64,000 nt of DNA from Brienomyrus brachyistius. Taxonomy: Eukaryota > Chordata > Actinopteri > Osteoglossiformes > Mormyridae. The translations under genes and the position numbers were made by a program. The stretch covers positions 1 to 64,000 of the forward strand of contig NW_026042754.1 of the NCBI RefSeq assembly GCF_023856365.1. The letters run 5' to 3'. Shown here in pieces: positions 1 to 11,068 of this stretch; position 1 is the first letter of the stretch; each line of letters begins with the position of its first letter. The notes beneath the pieces are model-generated. The model ran no database searches. It had not been told where the DNA came from and saw only the letters and a list, made by a program, of their open reading frames with translations.

Positions 1-143
1 CCCCAGCTCACTGGGCATCACTATGGGTGGCTGCCCTTCGCAGACAACTTACTCTGTTTACTCTAAAAAAAAGAGAGCAAGTTGAGAGAGAAGTTAAGAC
101 AATTTCTCCACAGGGACCAATAAAGTATCAATTATTATTACTG
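1..143 (+). mobile_element. 3' part of a fish SINE-like repeat
   Basis: The stretch ends in the phrase 'caatttctccacagggacc' followed by 'aataaagta', and closely resembles the end of the element at 16.5-16.7 kb in this window. It is the 3' end of a short interspersed repeat cut by the window edge. Confidence 0.55.
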
Positions 144-520
144 TATGAGAGACTGTCTAATATCAGATAGATAACAGACTCATACTGTGCTGAGCTTGTC
201 TGAGAGAGATGATTAGCAAATGCTCTCCCACAGTATCTCAGCACTCTGTACAAAGAACTTTATATGCTCAGTATCTGCTCCTGTTTATCTAATTGTTCTC
301 ATTTTAACTGGATGTTAAGGAGTAAATTAATAAACGTCATGTAAGTGCACATTAAAATGCTTTTTCACTGTTACTTAAGTTCCCATGTGAACAGCCAATC
401 AGATCAGCCTGATGTGTGTCTCTCTGTTTCCTCTCTGTTTCCTGCCCTTTCATCCCGACCACGACCATGATCTCTCACTTAGCAGCAGAGCAGTTTATTC
501 TAAACAGTGGAAGCACAAAA

Positions 521-554
521 ATGTTCAGACTCTTTGGTCTTCTCATTTTCATTA
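521..554 (+). CDS. NITR exon 1, signal peptide
   Basis: Encodes MFRLFGLLIFI, a hydrophobic leader, then a phase-1 donor (GTAAGG at 555). The remaining leader residues come from exon 2. A short leader exon split this way is usual for Ig-superfamily receptors. Confidence 0.8.
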
Positions 555-1240
555 GTAAGGCCCTATAATATAAATTATTTTGGGATTTTAATATTTTCAT
601 TTATCTGTATGATGTGATCAGTGGAATTTGGCCATTTAATCTGCATCATAGTTAATAGTTATTTAGATTACTATTATATGTCTTATTTGATTATGATTTT
701 TTTTGTTTTTCTGTTTTTGCAGACACTGCACTGACTACAGATGTTGTTCAGCCCAGTCACCTGATGAGGGTTCAGCTTGGAGACAGTGTGACCCTGACAT
801 GCTTCTGTCAAGGAGAAACAACTTTTGTTACTTTGTTTAAGCAAGCTGTTGGTCGGAAGCCCCAGCCCATGGCGAAAGCACTTCTCTACGTACCTGGTGA
901 ATTTTACAAGGAATATAAAAGCATAAAACGTTACTCCTTACTGAATGCAGAGGGGAGTTTTAACCTCACTATTTCTAACGTGGAGCCGTCAGATTCTGCA
1001 GTGTATTATTGTGCTGCTGTGTTTCTTCATGAGGTCACCTTCGGGAATGGAACCTTTGTCATAATCACAGGTAAATGAGATTCCAACTATTTTCATATTT
1101 GCTTTATTATAATGTCAGTAAGATTATTCCCTGCAAAATAATTTTGACAGTTTAGTTGTTTGTCAATATAAAATTAGCAAAGATACCTTATTGTCTGCTT
1201 TGTTCCATAAATGTTTTTCTAAACATCAAACAAAAATCAT

Positions 1241-1271
<31 letters not shown>

Positions 1272-4200
1272 ACAATTTGTTGCATTTTGCTTGCTGTCAG
1301 CCAAAAGCCTAACCTTCTCTTTATACAGATGTTAATGTTACACATTGCAGCCTCTTTAAAACAAATAACATAAAAAAATGTTTGAGTTGTTATATACAGT
1401 ATAGGACTGTGCAAAAATCTTAAGCAACAAAAGAAAATTATTTTTGACGTTATTTATCTGAGCAGTCAGTGTGTATTCACTCTGAAAAAAAAAATGCATG
1501 ATTTAACATATGAACTAGGGATGTGCACCATTCAGAACTGATTTGAGAATGAAATTCTCAAATACGTATCCTAAAATTCAGGATTTTGAATACATATATG
1601 AACTTGAATTTCAGTTCATTTTGTTAATCTGAATTACATTTGAATTGTGGTTGAAAACAGGTTGTGGCATTGAAATTTATATTTGAATTTAAAGAAGAAG
1701 AACGAAAAAGGGTTTGGATTCAAATTCAAGTTCATATACGTACTGTAGGTGTAGCTTTTAACTAAAATATGAACTTTAATTTAAATATGAATTATACATA
1801 AACACATTAACATTGTTATACATCATTGTTATAAAAATGTCGTTTGTAAAGAATGAAATAATGCAACATTTGAAGTGTCACCTAAAATAATAATTATACT
1901 GTCATTTTGTGCACCATGGTGGATCTGCTCATAGGAAGAGCTGAGTGTCTCTCCTTAAAAGTCAGTGTTGGCTGCAGTGACGGCAGTTTCTAACCTAAGA
2001 AACGTCCCAAACACTTTTCCTGCATCAAAAGTCAAACTAGTCCCTATTCCTGCCATGAAAGGTTCACATAATGTCACCGATACCTGAACCAACCATGTTT
2101 ATCAGAGGATGCCAACCCTTTGGCTGCAGCTTTCTCTGACACGCTGAGAGAGTCTTCAGTGTAGCAGGAAAAGATTTCAGGCCAGAAGATTTGCAAATTA
2201 AATCATGAAACCTTTGAAGATATTATGCTGAATAAATGTAATAATAATGAAAAATTAGCAATGTGTATTGGAATAAAGCATAATTGTATTTGCCATGACG
2301 TTTTGCTTTTCGCTGTAGTGCTATGGTTGAACGGAAAAACTTACTTTTGTGTGCATAAGAAAATAAATAGGAGGAACTACGAAACCAAGTAATTCCTTTA
2401 CTATGTATACTTTTTCTTTAATGTTAAAAGATAGACAAACTAGTAATGGGCAAACAGCTCTTCGGCTCTTGAATTAAATTATGCAGGTACTACAGCAAAA
2501 TGCTCAAAAATACCAAAACACATCAAGAGCTAAATATGCAAAAACAATAAATACCTTCCTGTGGAAAAGGGGGCAACATAAACCAAATGTAAAGTCACGA
2601 AAATCATGAAAATATAAAGTACACTTTACACACTTCATTTCTTTGAATTGAAATTAATTATATTCATCTACCTTCATACATTAATACAAGACATTATATG
2701 ATTATAATGTTTGTTATTATCATATAATTTTTATTTAGGTATTATGTAGGTGCAGTTAATGTATAGTGTTACCTGATATATACTAATAAGCAGTAATACA
2801 ATAAAAAGAGAGAAGAATGTCAGCTGTTCTCCAAGAAGTTACTGATTTCTTGGATGGCTAGAAGAACATCGATTCAGTTCCCAAAAAATCTGTAAGAACA
2901 ATTTTTGAGGATCTGTATTTTCCATTGTTATTCTCAAAGGGCTGTCATCATGACTATTTTGCTTTTCAGGTAAAGACTCCAACAGCAGGACTGTGGTACA
3001 GCAGCCTGTGTCTGACACATTGCAGCCAGGAGACTCTGTGAGCCTGCAGTGTACGATAGAGACTGGGAGCTGTGCAGGAGAACACAGTGTTTACTGGTTC
3101 AGACATGGATCAGGAGAATCCCTTCCTGGAGTCATTTACAGCCATGGAAACAGCAGTGATGAGTGTGAGAAGAGCCCTGAGGCTGGATCTCCTACACGGA
3201 GCTGCGTCTACAGCCTCCCCAAGGGGAACCTCAGCCTCTCCGATGCTGGGACTTACTACTGCGCTGTGGCCATGTGTGGGGAGATGCTGTTTGGGAACGG
3301 CACATAGCTGGATATAGATGGTAACACCCAGTGTGGGGAGATGCTGTTTGGGAACGGCACACAGCTGGATATAGATGGTAGCACCCAGTGTGGAGAGTAT
3401 ATCTGCTTCAAAGTTTTATTTAGCTTATTCTGCTATTAAGACATTATTTCTTTTTTTAATGTAATGAATTTTCTAATTTAAGTGCTTAAATTAAATTACA
3501 CAGATGTTAATTTAATAATTATCCATCCATCCATCCATTTTCCAAACCGCTTATCCTATTGGGTCGCGGGGGGTCCGGAGCCTAATTTAATAATTATTTC
3601 AAATATTAATATCCATCCATCCATCCATTTTCCAAACCGCTTATCCTATTGGGTCGCGGGGGGTCCGGAGCCTAATTTAATAATTATTTCAAATATTAAT
3701 ATAAATTGTTAAAATGCAAAATACTAGAAGTTCATGTTAAAAATGGACTATTTACAAAACAACTGCTGTAATGTGTTATCGATTTGATCTTTAACTAATG
3801 TAATGTAAGCAAATGGGAAATGTGTCTCTATATCATTATGCTGAAATCTATCTCTTTGTTACAGGCTTTCAGAAGCTGCTGGATCCTCTTCACTCTGGCT
3901 TGCTGATAGTTTTATCTTGCAGCATTATTCTGAACGTTGCTCTCATTTGTATAAGATGTAAACTGACCTGTACACACTGTGCAGGTACGCTGCCCGGCTT
4001 TATGCACTCAGAAGGACAAAATGTAGATTTTAACAAATTATAGAAATATAAAATTGTTTTATGATAGATAACATTTTCATATTAAAACCACTCTTGCAGG
4101 TAATACAGTTTTAAAATCCATTATTAAATCTCACCTTATTTATATAAACCTTTTTGTACTGTAAGATTTACATTTTTGTATTATATCTTTCATATTTTGC

Positions 4201-4800
4201 AAAATCTATTGAAATATACATGTTGCAATAAGTTGCATATCAATAACTTTTATTACCAAGATCTCCTTTATAGCAATTTTATTATATATGATATATGAGA
4301 ACAAATGACACGTATCCAAACATGCACACTTAAATTGACAGAAGTCATTTTTACTTTCATTTTTGAGACAAAAAGGATGTTGATTGCTTGAAAATTCGGA
4401 ATGTTATCTGACCACGGTATGATACCGTGCGAAATTAAATAATATATTGATGTGTTATATATTTTAAACAGATGAAAAGAACAGTGATATATCAAAAGTG
4501 GAATGGTCACGCAAGCAAGTATGTAATAAATATTTCAAATTACAAATCGTCAGTAAAACAAATGAACCTCAGACTGATTTCCATCCTGGGATCAGCATTT
4601 TAAGTGCTATTTGTGAAAATAGGTAATAGCAAACCGATTTGATCCATCCAATTCTGCCATCTTTGTCTCCACAGTGCCATGACGAGGACACACTGAATTA
4701 CGCTGCCCTGAACCTTAAGAAGCCAAAACCCAGGAGACAGAAGAAAGACGGGAATAATGACACTCTGTATTCTGACCTCCGCTACAGAGATTATGAATAA
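521..4800 (+). CDS. Novel immune-type receptor (NITR), six exons, internal stop in I-domain exon
   Basis: Exons read as 521-554 (leader), 723-1070 (V), 2970-3320 (I), 3865-3984 (transmembrane), 4472-4518 and 4675-4800 (tail, TAA at 4798). All introns are GT-AG and phases agree (1,1,1,1,0). NITRs are teleost cell-surface receptors of cytotoxic lymphoid cells; those with ITIMs are inhibitory. Seen here: two Ig V-type domains each ending in an FGNGT J-like motif, a membrane segment without a charged residue, LNYAAL (ITIM) and TLYSDL (ITSM-like). This layout is diagnostic of an inhibitory NITR. Oddity: TAG at 3305-3307 interrupts the I-domain just after FGNGT, so the full message would end before the membrane exon. 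Without exon 3 the frame stays open. The start at 521 is chosen because it begins a hydrophobic leader; an in-frame ATG at 467 would add 18 residues. It may be a pseudogene, a splice-rescued gene, or carry a polymorphic or assembly-error stop. Confidence 0.88.
723..1070 (+). CDS. NITR exon 2, V domain with J-like motif
   Basis: Starts after 'tttttgcag', ends at donor GTAAAT (1071). It contains GDSVTLTC (first core Cys), EPSDSAVYYCAA (second core Cys) and FGNGTFVI, a germline-joined J-like strand. V and J fused in one exon without rearrangement is an NITR hallmark. The conserved core Trp after the first Cys is replaced by Leu (TLFKQ), unusual for a V domain. Confidence 0.87.
1243..1271. repeat. 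(TTA)n microsatellite
   Basis: Nine or so uninterrupted ATT triplets in NITR intron 2. Confidence 0.9.
1513..2480 (+). mobile_element. Decayed hAT transposon in NITR intron 2
   Basis: At about 2144-2195 the + strand reads AERVFSVAGKDFRP, the conserved block of the hAT C-terminal dimerisation domain, with stops on both sides. The left flank ('agggatgtgcaccattc') resembles the ends of fish hAT elements. Borders are approximate. Confidence 0.55.
2970..3320 (+). CDS. NITR exon 3, I domain, with premature stop
   Basis: Acceptor 'gcttttcag' and donor at 3321 (or 3378 in the duplicated copy). It encodes a second V-type Ig domain with GDSVSLQC, YWFRHG, LSLSDAGTYYCAV and FGNGT, plus extra cysteines (ETGSC, DECEK, TRSC, AMCGE) as in the NITR I domain. 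TAG at 3305-3307 replaces the CAG found at the same place 57 bp downstream. The exon is phase 1 at both ends, so skipping it keeps the frame. Confidence 0.85.
3275..3388 (+). repeat. 57-bp tandem duplication of the I-domain J-like end and splice donor
   Basis: Two copies with period 57 start at 3275 and 3332 and differ at two positions: TAG versus CAG (3305 versus 3362), and the base inside 'ggtaRcaccc'. Each copy has its own donor. 57 is 19 codons, so the copies are in register, but the stop lies in the upstream copy and is read whichever donor is used. Confidence 0.9.
3521..3700 (-). repeat. Tandem 90-bp repeat containing a truncated SINE 3' end
   Basis: Two nearly identical units (starts 3521 and 3611) each hold the reverse complement of the GGAT-tailed SINE 3' end (see 44052-44413) plus an AT-rich link. 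A short SINE tail inserted in NITR intron 3 and was then duplicated. Confidence 0.8.
3865..3984 (+). CDS. NITR exon 4, transmembrane segment
   Basis: Acceptor 'gttacag', donor GTACGC. Encodes a juxtamembrane stretch, then a hydrophobic span (LLIVLSCSIILNVALICI) without acidic or basic residues, followed by Arg/Lys/Cys-rich cytoplasmic residues. Lack of a charged residue fits an inhibitory NITR, not one pairing with a DAP12-type adaptor. Confidence 0.85.
4472..4518 (+). CDS. NITR exon 5, cytoplasmic linker
   Basis: A 47-nt exon after 'ttttaaacag', ending before GTATGT. It encodes DEKNSDISKVEWSRKQ with the split Asp codon and restores phase 0 for the last exon. Confidence 0.78.
4675..4800 (+). 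CDS. NITR exon 6, ITIM-bearing tail
   Basis: Acceptor 'tctccacag'; 42 codons including TAA. Contains LNYAAL, which matches the ITIM consensus (I/L/V/S)xYxx(L/V/I), and TLYSDL, which has Thr at Y-2 as in an ITSM. The tyrosines are about 22 residues apart. ITIMs recruit SH2 phosphatases when phosphorylated, which implies an inhibitory receptor. Confidence 0.87.
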   Translation, partial: CHDEDTLNYAALNLKKPKPRRQKKDGNNDTLYSDLRYRDYE

Positions 4801-5374
4801 AGATGCTTCTCATTCATGTCAGTCACACAGAGTGTTCAGGGTGTAGCTTTAATAATGTTCAGAGGAGGGCAGGGGAGCCAGTGCTTCTGAGACTGAATCA
4901 CGGGATTTTACGGAGCACCGGTGCTGAGTTTGGTGTCAGTGTGTTTGGGGCGCATTTTTACTGGAAGTGCAAATGTTCAAGCCAGACTGGGGGCTGAGGG
5001 AGGGGGAGAGGGGAGCCACAGAGATTATTTCTTCATGGCATGGGGGGGAATAAGCGGCTTTAATGTTGTGGAAAGGCTGAGTTGCTGCAATCAGTTCTTT
5101 GATGTCACACATGCTTACTTGTCTCCCTTGTGTACCATGCTGAATGGTTTGGGGCAAACGCACAGGGACTGATCGATTATATTAAACAGATGAAAGAAAC
5201 TGAATGAAAATTTCAAGTGTTCTTAAATTACGTTTTTCATTTAATTGTGTGTTCTGGATGTATTTTTGAGTATATACATGTACCTGTATATGTACCTGTA
5301 TATATACCTGTGTCGTTAATAACGATGTGGATAATTAAGAAAGAGGAGTTTTGTTTCTTGCTCCCTGTCTTGTT
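4801..5374. other. NITR downstream region, no further gene seen
   Basis: 3' untranslated and intergenic sequence. No canonical AATAAA close to the stop; an ATTAAA lies near 5180. Short open frames here lack any recognisable domain. Confidence 0.5.
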
Positions 5375-5388
5375 ACTTGGCTCACAAA

Positions 5389-5496
5389 CATACACACACA
5401 TAGACACACACACAAACATACACAGACACACAAACACACACACACATAGACACACACACACACAAACACACATGCACACATGCACACACACACACT
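5389..5496. repeat. (CA)n microsatellite
   Basis: Imperfect CACACA runs with CATA and CAGA interruptions. The His/Thr-rich and Val/Cys-rich frames over it are artefacts of the repeat. Confidence 0.92.
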
Positions 5497-5727
5497 GCTA
5501 CGGCTCTGTAAGAACACTACCATGCTCTTTTGTGTGAGTGGGGTGGGGGGTGTTAAATAAGATGAAAATGACAATGGCTGTACTTTTGTTATGTCAGTTG
5601 TGTTTCTATAGTCATTGTATCATATTCCACAAGCTTTTTATTCTACAAGATGTACAAGCCAGTCAGTGTATTCAGTGGGGTGTTCAGGAGTCATTAGGTT
5701 CTGAAAAATGTCTTGCATTTAAAACAT

Positions 5728-5882
5728 AATGTACTTTTGAATACTTAAGTATTTTTAGATGCAAATACTCCAGTACTTTAACTGAAGTAAAAAATTAACT
5801 GAAAAACTTTGAGTATTATTTGACGAGGAGTATCTATACTTAACTCAAGTAGTGAAGTTGTGTACTTTGTCCACCTCTGTCC
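5728..5882. mobile_element. MITE-like fish repeat
   Basis: The phrase 'tacttttgaatacttaagta' and the closing 'tgtactttgtccacctctg' match a common type of short fish DNA-transposon derivative. Recognised by eye only. Confidence 0.4.
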
Positions 5883-6639
5883 AAAAGTGACATACAGCTG
5901 TAAGCTGTTTGGGTTTGTTTGTCTGCTGAGTGCTTCTCTGCAGTGCTGCAGATGTTTCCACTGGTTAGATGCAGCTCAGGAAGACTGACCCACTGACTGC
6001 ACTGTGCTGGACTCACTTTGCAAAGAGTAAAAACCACACAGACAGAACAATATCTGCTTCTTGTAAGACCCTGTTTCCTCTCTACCTCACCCAGGTCACG
6101 CTTTCAAGTATTCAGCCTAAGTTATTTTATCCAAACAAGCCACCATTATTATTCATGCAGCTGGACATTTGACTGGAGCACATGATTGCTACATATCACT
6201 ACTGTACATGGAACGGAATGTACAGTTTTCACAACAGAACTTTAGAAAAGCAAAATTCTCATCAGTCCACATCTCTAACCACCACACATCCTAGGGCTCC
6301 CATTTATAATGGTACATTTTTGTTTTATTCACATTCTTTTTCATCACACAGATAAACACCATCCATTAATCTTACAGCATGTATCCTGGTCAGGGTGATG
6401 GGGACGACACCACCTATATCGAGTGTGATTTAAGGCCAAGACCTTAAAAGGGAGAGTCAAGACTGAGGCTTGTTACAAGAGCAGTGGGGCACAAAACAAC
6501 AAACAACATCATTATGAATGTAAAAGAAATGGATGTATATATAAATATAGGGTAATAATAGAAACAAAAAATAAGAATATATTACATACAGAGGAATATT
6601 ATAGGAATATTAAAATTAACTTATACACAATCCTTAACT

Positions 6640-7490
6640 TATACACAATCCTATTGCATGTAACATTATTGCTCATGTGCCAGATATTAGCCTCCCAAAG
6701 GAAGCTGCCACACAGGGCATAATGCACTGGCTCAATGCAACACTGCACATCAGTGAATAAGGAGGAACAATATTGCAGATCAGCAGCAGATAGAAACTGT
6801 ATCAGAAGACAGTGAACAGGGGAAAAGTTCAATGAGCAGAGTGCAGATTATAAAGCCTGACTGCTGTGGGGCCCAATGACCTGCGGTACCGTTCTGTCAC
6901 ACGCCGGGTGTCTGAGTCTCTTACTGAAGGAGCTGCCCTTACGGGCCTCCATAGTCTGCTGGGGGGGTGAGAGGTGTCACATAAAATTGATGACAGCCTT
7001 GTTATCAGCCTGCTCTCATCCATCTACTCTACAGTGCCAAGGGACGCTCCTCCCTGATGATGAGAGGAGTCTAAGCATGTGGACATTTGGGATAATGTGA
7101 GTTCAGAACTGGATGGTCAGCTGTACGACTTCCAGTCTGTAGGCAGACTCATCACCTTCAGTTATGATGGCAAACACAGTAGTATCACCTGCAAAATTCA
7201 GGATCTTCACTGGAGCAGCAGTGATTTGTGTAGAAATTGAAGAGAAGAGGGAGAGCACAGAGCCTGGAGGAGCTCAGTGCTGAGGGTCAGCGTGTCTGAT
7301 GTGTGCTGTAAGCATACAGATGTCCTGCATTTGTGGAACATTTTGTTTGTGCTGCTGTTTATATGTGTTGTTGACGCTGCAGTCAGTAATTTTCCACTAG
7401 CAGTCTCACCTCTGCATTTTACAGGAAGACTGACCGACTGAGAGCAGGGTGTTTGTGTCTCTCTTCTCAGTGAGCGAAAACCACACAACC
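6640..7490 (-). mobile_element. Decayed LINE fragment
   Basis: The region reads like the antisense strand of fish LINE reverse-transcriptase segments, as in the better preserved copy at 11.3-12.9 kb. Many stops; no continuous frame. Confidence 0.4.
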
Positions 7491-7857
7491 ATCAGGTCCT
7501 CAGCTCAGGCCCACTGCTTCACTAGAAAAACCACAAAGGGTATTTTTATCTAAAAGTGGGTGAGCAAGTGAGATGTTATTGACAGCATGAATTTGTCTAC
7601 TAACATTTTAAATTCAAACCTAAAAAGCAGTATGTCCAGGATGTCAGTAATTACATTTAGTCAGTATGAACAATTTGGGTGCAATAATATAGAATAATGT
7701 AGAATTTTGCATAATTCAGTTAATACCAGTAAGATACCGATCATTAACACTATAAGGTCATGTTGCTGAATCTCATTGTTAAAGTTAAATGAATCTACGC
7801 ATTTTTATACACACAAGACTGTGCTTAGTTCATCTTTCAGTCAAAATCACACAGTGA

Positions 7858-7995
7858 GGCAAATCTGACCATCTTAATTGTTTTTGCTTGTGTGGAATGG
7901 CATCCCATGCAGGCCTGTGCTCTGTGCTTCCTGGGACAGGTCCCACCCTCTCCAGACCCCGATGAGAATTAGTAGTCGCTGGATAAAAGATTGAC
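7858..7995. mobile_element. SINE-like 3' fragment
   Basis: Contains 'gggacaggtcccaccctctc' and 'gctggataaaaga', resembling the 3' part of fish SINEs. The flanks from 7500 to 7857 and from 8000 to 8500 show nothing recognisable. Confidence 0.35.
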
Positions 7996-8529
7996 AAAAG
8001 ATAAAAATACAAAAGTCATTCTTGCTGTCTAACCTCTGATTACTGCATGACATTTCTGATTTCTGATAACTGATAAGTAGAAAATATGTTTAGTCTCTTG
8101 CTTGGTGGTAAGAAAAAAGGAGAACCACAAAGAGCACAGTCATTTTCAAGGTTATTTCTCACTGGTCAGTGTGAAAGGCTGCGTCATTAATATAACGCCG
8201 GGCTCAGCACAGTGACTGCACCTGCGCTGCACTGTAGAACACAAGCCAGGCTGCAGACCATCAGCCCTGAAAGTTAAAACAGGACTCGTATGTGTGTCAT
8301 GTGGTGTTTAATAAAAATTTACAGGACAGAACATAGTGGATTCAGTTTCCTTTGCTCTTACACTCCCAGTCCAAAGTGTGGCCACGACTGCTGTCAATGC
8401 ATCTGTCTCTTTTTTCACCTTAATTTTTCACCTGTGTTATTCACCTTAATATCAAAAGGCTCCAAAGCAGTACAGTAATGCAGAACAAATATTGTAACTA
8501 ACAAGGAAGTGGGGAGGTAATGGACAGAA

Positions 8530-9440
8530 GTGTTGGTTTTTGGTAACTCCACTCCTCTGACCTCCACTGTAATTTTAGGTTCCTTGGAACAATATTGTAA
8601 ACCAGTCATCACACATCACACACATAAAGTCGACACCAACCTTAAGTTTGACACTCAGATAAGGTTAGTTGTCAAGTCAAGCTTTTTACAATTGAGGCAG
8701 TTGGCCAAAATAAAGCCAATTCTTTCTAGGCAGCACTTTGAGACAGTAATCCACTCTTTTGTCACTACTAGTTTGGACCACTGTAACGCCCTCTATGTTG
8801 GGGTTAGAGGCTCCACTATTGTTCACCTCCAGAAGGTTCAAAATGCTGCCGCACATGGAAATATGAGCATGTCTCCCCCATTTTAGCCTCACTCCACTGG
8901 CTGCCCGTACATTTTAGGATTCATTTTAAAATTCTGTTATTTGCTTTTAAAGCCCTCAGTGGTCTTGCTCCATCTGACCTCTGTGAGCTGCTTCACCCTT
9001 ACACCCCCACCCGCTCTCTCAGGTCAGCTGATCAGCTGTTCCTGACGGTTCCTAAGACTCAGCGTGAGCTTAGAGGGGATCGAGCCTTTGCAGTCGCAGC
9101 TCCTAAAATGTGGAATGACTTGCCTTTTCACATTAGAGAGGAATCCCCTCTGTCCGTTTTTAAATCTCTTCTAATCTCTTCTCCTTCACCTTTGACACAT
9201 TGTGAGATGTTAATTTTAATAGTAAATCTTATTTTAATCTTAGCCTTTTCTTTATTAATTAATTGATTTTTTTAAATTTTTATTAATGGCCTTTTACTCA
9301 CATTGAATGTTTTGGTTTTTATTAAATTTCTTTTACTTCGTTTTTAAGTGTGTGAATGTTTTTATTTATTCCTTTGTGCAGCACTTTGGTCCATAAGGTT
9401 GTTTAAAGTGCTTTTCAAATAAAGAGCTGGATTGGATTAC
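8530..9440 (+). mobile_element. LINE 3' fragment, end of reverse transcriptase plus 3' UTR
   Basis: Translates in pieces to the conserved end of fish L2-like LINE ORF2: LRQLAKIKPILSRQHFETVI, a SLDHCNALYVG block, then in another frame SLHWLPV, FKALSGLAPS and WNDLPFHIR. A frame break occurs near 8850. The element ends with 'ttcaaataaagagctggatt' near 9440. Non-functional copy. Confidence 0.72.
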
Positions 9441-9906
9441 ATTGGAAGATGGCTCAACAAATCTCTTTCACAGAATGTAAAATTCGACAGAGGGCGCAAG
9501 GTGACATTCTGTCAGGGGCCCAGAATTTTTAGCTACACCTCTGTGTTACTGTGTTTTTTTTGTTCTAGCCATCAATAACTCTGGAGTTGCTATATCGCCA
9601 CCTGGTGGTGAAAAGATCAGACAAAAATATGTACACATGTTACCAACAGTTTGAAATTGAAGTGCAGAGTTAACAGGTTTAATTAATCGTCCCCACGGAT
9701 GCCAGTCATGAAATTTGAGAATTGCAAATTAAAACACAGGAAAAAATCAGGAACACTACAAGATAAAATATTTAGCAAACACTCAATGTGCATCCAGGGT
9801 GACAAGGGACAACTGGAGGATGATATGACAATCTGACAGTGACATTCACAGCACTTTATATGTTGCCAAAAACAGAAAAGGGGATTAAAATCAAGAATCA
9901 GAAATC
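9441..9906. other. Intergenic, nothing recognised
   Basis: Low-density sequence with a short 'cgccacctggtggtg' palindromic motif near 9597; no gene or repeat family identified. Confidence 0.4.
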
Positions 9907-9919
9907 ATGTATGAGGGTG

Positions 9920-10194
9920 GGGCTGCTTGGTGGTGCAGTGATTAGCACTGTTACCTCCCACCACTGGGACTCAGGTTCGAGTCTCCGCCTGGGTCACATG
10001 TGTGGGGAGTTTGCATGTTCTCTCTTGCTAAATTGGCCGTAGGAGTGCATGTGTGTGTGAATGGTGTGTGAATGTGCCTTGCAATGAGCTGCCCCCCCGT
10101 CCTGGGTTGTTCCCTGCCTCGTGCACAGATCCTGCCAGGATAGGCTCTGGACCCCCCGCGACCCAGTAGCATAAGCGGTTTAGACAATGGATGG
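9920..10194 (+). mobile_element. tRNA-type SINE with GGAT tail and 13-bp target duplication
   Basis: The head contains a box-B-like 'ggttcgagtctc'. The body lacks about 75 bp present in the fuller copies at 44.1 and 53.4 kb. The tail is 'ggatgg'. Flanked by the exact direct repeat 'atgtatgagggtg' at 9907-9919 and 10195-10207, the hallmark of retroposition. Confidence 0.85.
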
Positions 10195-10209
10195 ATGTAT
10201 GAGGGTGAG

Positions 10210-10440
10210 TCACAATGACGACAGCTGCTCTGTTGACTTGGTCCCAGGAGTCGTCAGCGTTGGTCTGCCGGGGCCCCCGTCCTGTCTGTGGAAGCACCCG
10301 TCTTGTTGGCTGTTCTCTCTGCCTGGGCCCCCTCTCCTGCTGCCTCACGTTTGGGTTGAAGTGGCTCCCCAGTGCTTCTGTAAAGCTCTTTGTGTATCTT
10401 AGAAAAGGGCTGTATAAATGTAACATTCATTCATTTATTC
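10210..10440 (+). mobile_element. LINE 3' tail
   Basis: Ends with 'tgtaaagctctttgtgtatc' and 'gctgtataaatgtaac', typical of the 3' UTR of fish L2-type LINEs. Confidence 0.45.
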
Positions 10441-11068
10441 AAGGTCCCAGCCAGAAGAGTGCAGTACTACACTGTCCCCCACAGCCTGAATCAGCTGGAT
10501 GTTATAGGATTAAGACACTTCCTGCATTAGGCCATTTACCCTCAGTGTATTTCCATACCCTGACAGGATGGATGACAATACTATGGCCCTAATTTTCAAT
10601 ACACAGTTTTCACAGGAGTCTCACCCTCATCCACATTCTCTGCATTCCTTATCTCATGCTTCTTTGCCACCCGCATCTCCTCTGCCTGCTTTGTCTCATT
10701 TTCCCACAATTGAAACACCGTCCAATTTGTCTCTGTTTTAGTTCTACCACATTAGTCCCTGAGCAACCAGTCTGATCCCGTTCCTCTAATTTCAGACGCA
10801 TCTGGCTTATCTGATTGGGACTGAAGCTGCTGTTACTAGGAAAACCACATTCGTCCCACTGGGGCAGGTCTGACACCGCGTCCTTCCCATATGTCTCCCA
10901 TAATTGTTGTACAGAATTTCAGCTGGAGTTCTTTCCCAGAAGCAAGTAATTTCACTTTAGCACCTGTTCAGTAAAAGTCAAGTAGGTCTTTAATGTTATT
11001 TTTAACTTTACACAGTTGAGTATAGTACAGTTACAAAAGAAACTGTTTCCCTCGGACCAAGGTGCTAC
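10441..11068. other. Unassigned region with one short minus-strand frame
   Basis: The - strand between about 10790 and 10610 carries overlapping short frames, one ending in GETPVKTVY before a stop and another with CFNCGK, which is only half a zinc knuckle. No family is recognised. Confidence 0.3.

Noticed and set aside
5217..5574. His/Thr-rich and Cys/Val-rich frames
   Set aside because: Produced by the (CA)n microsatellite read in both directions.
6020..6050. Possible recombination signal (nonamer-like 'gtaaaaacc' near CACA motifs) in a receptor locus
   Set aside because: No heptamer at 12 or 23 bp spacing; NITR V and J are already joined in the germline, so no RSS is expected.
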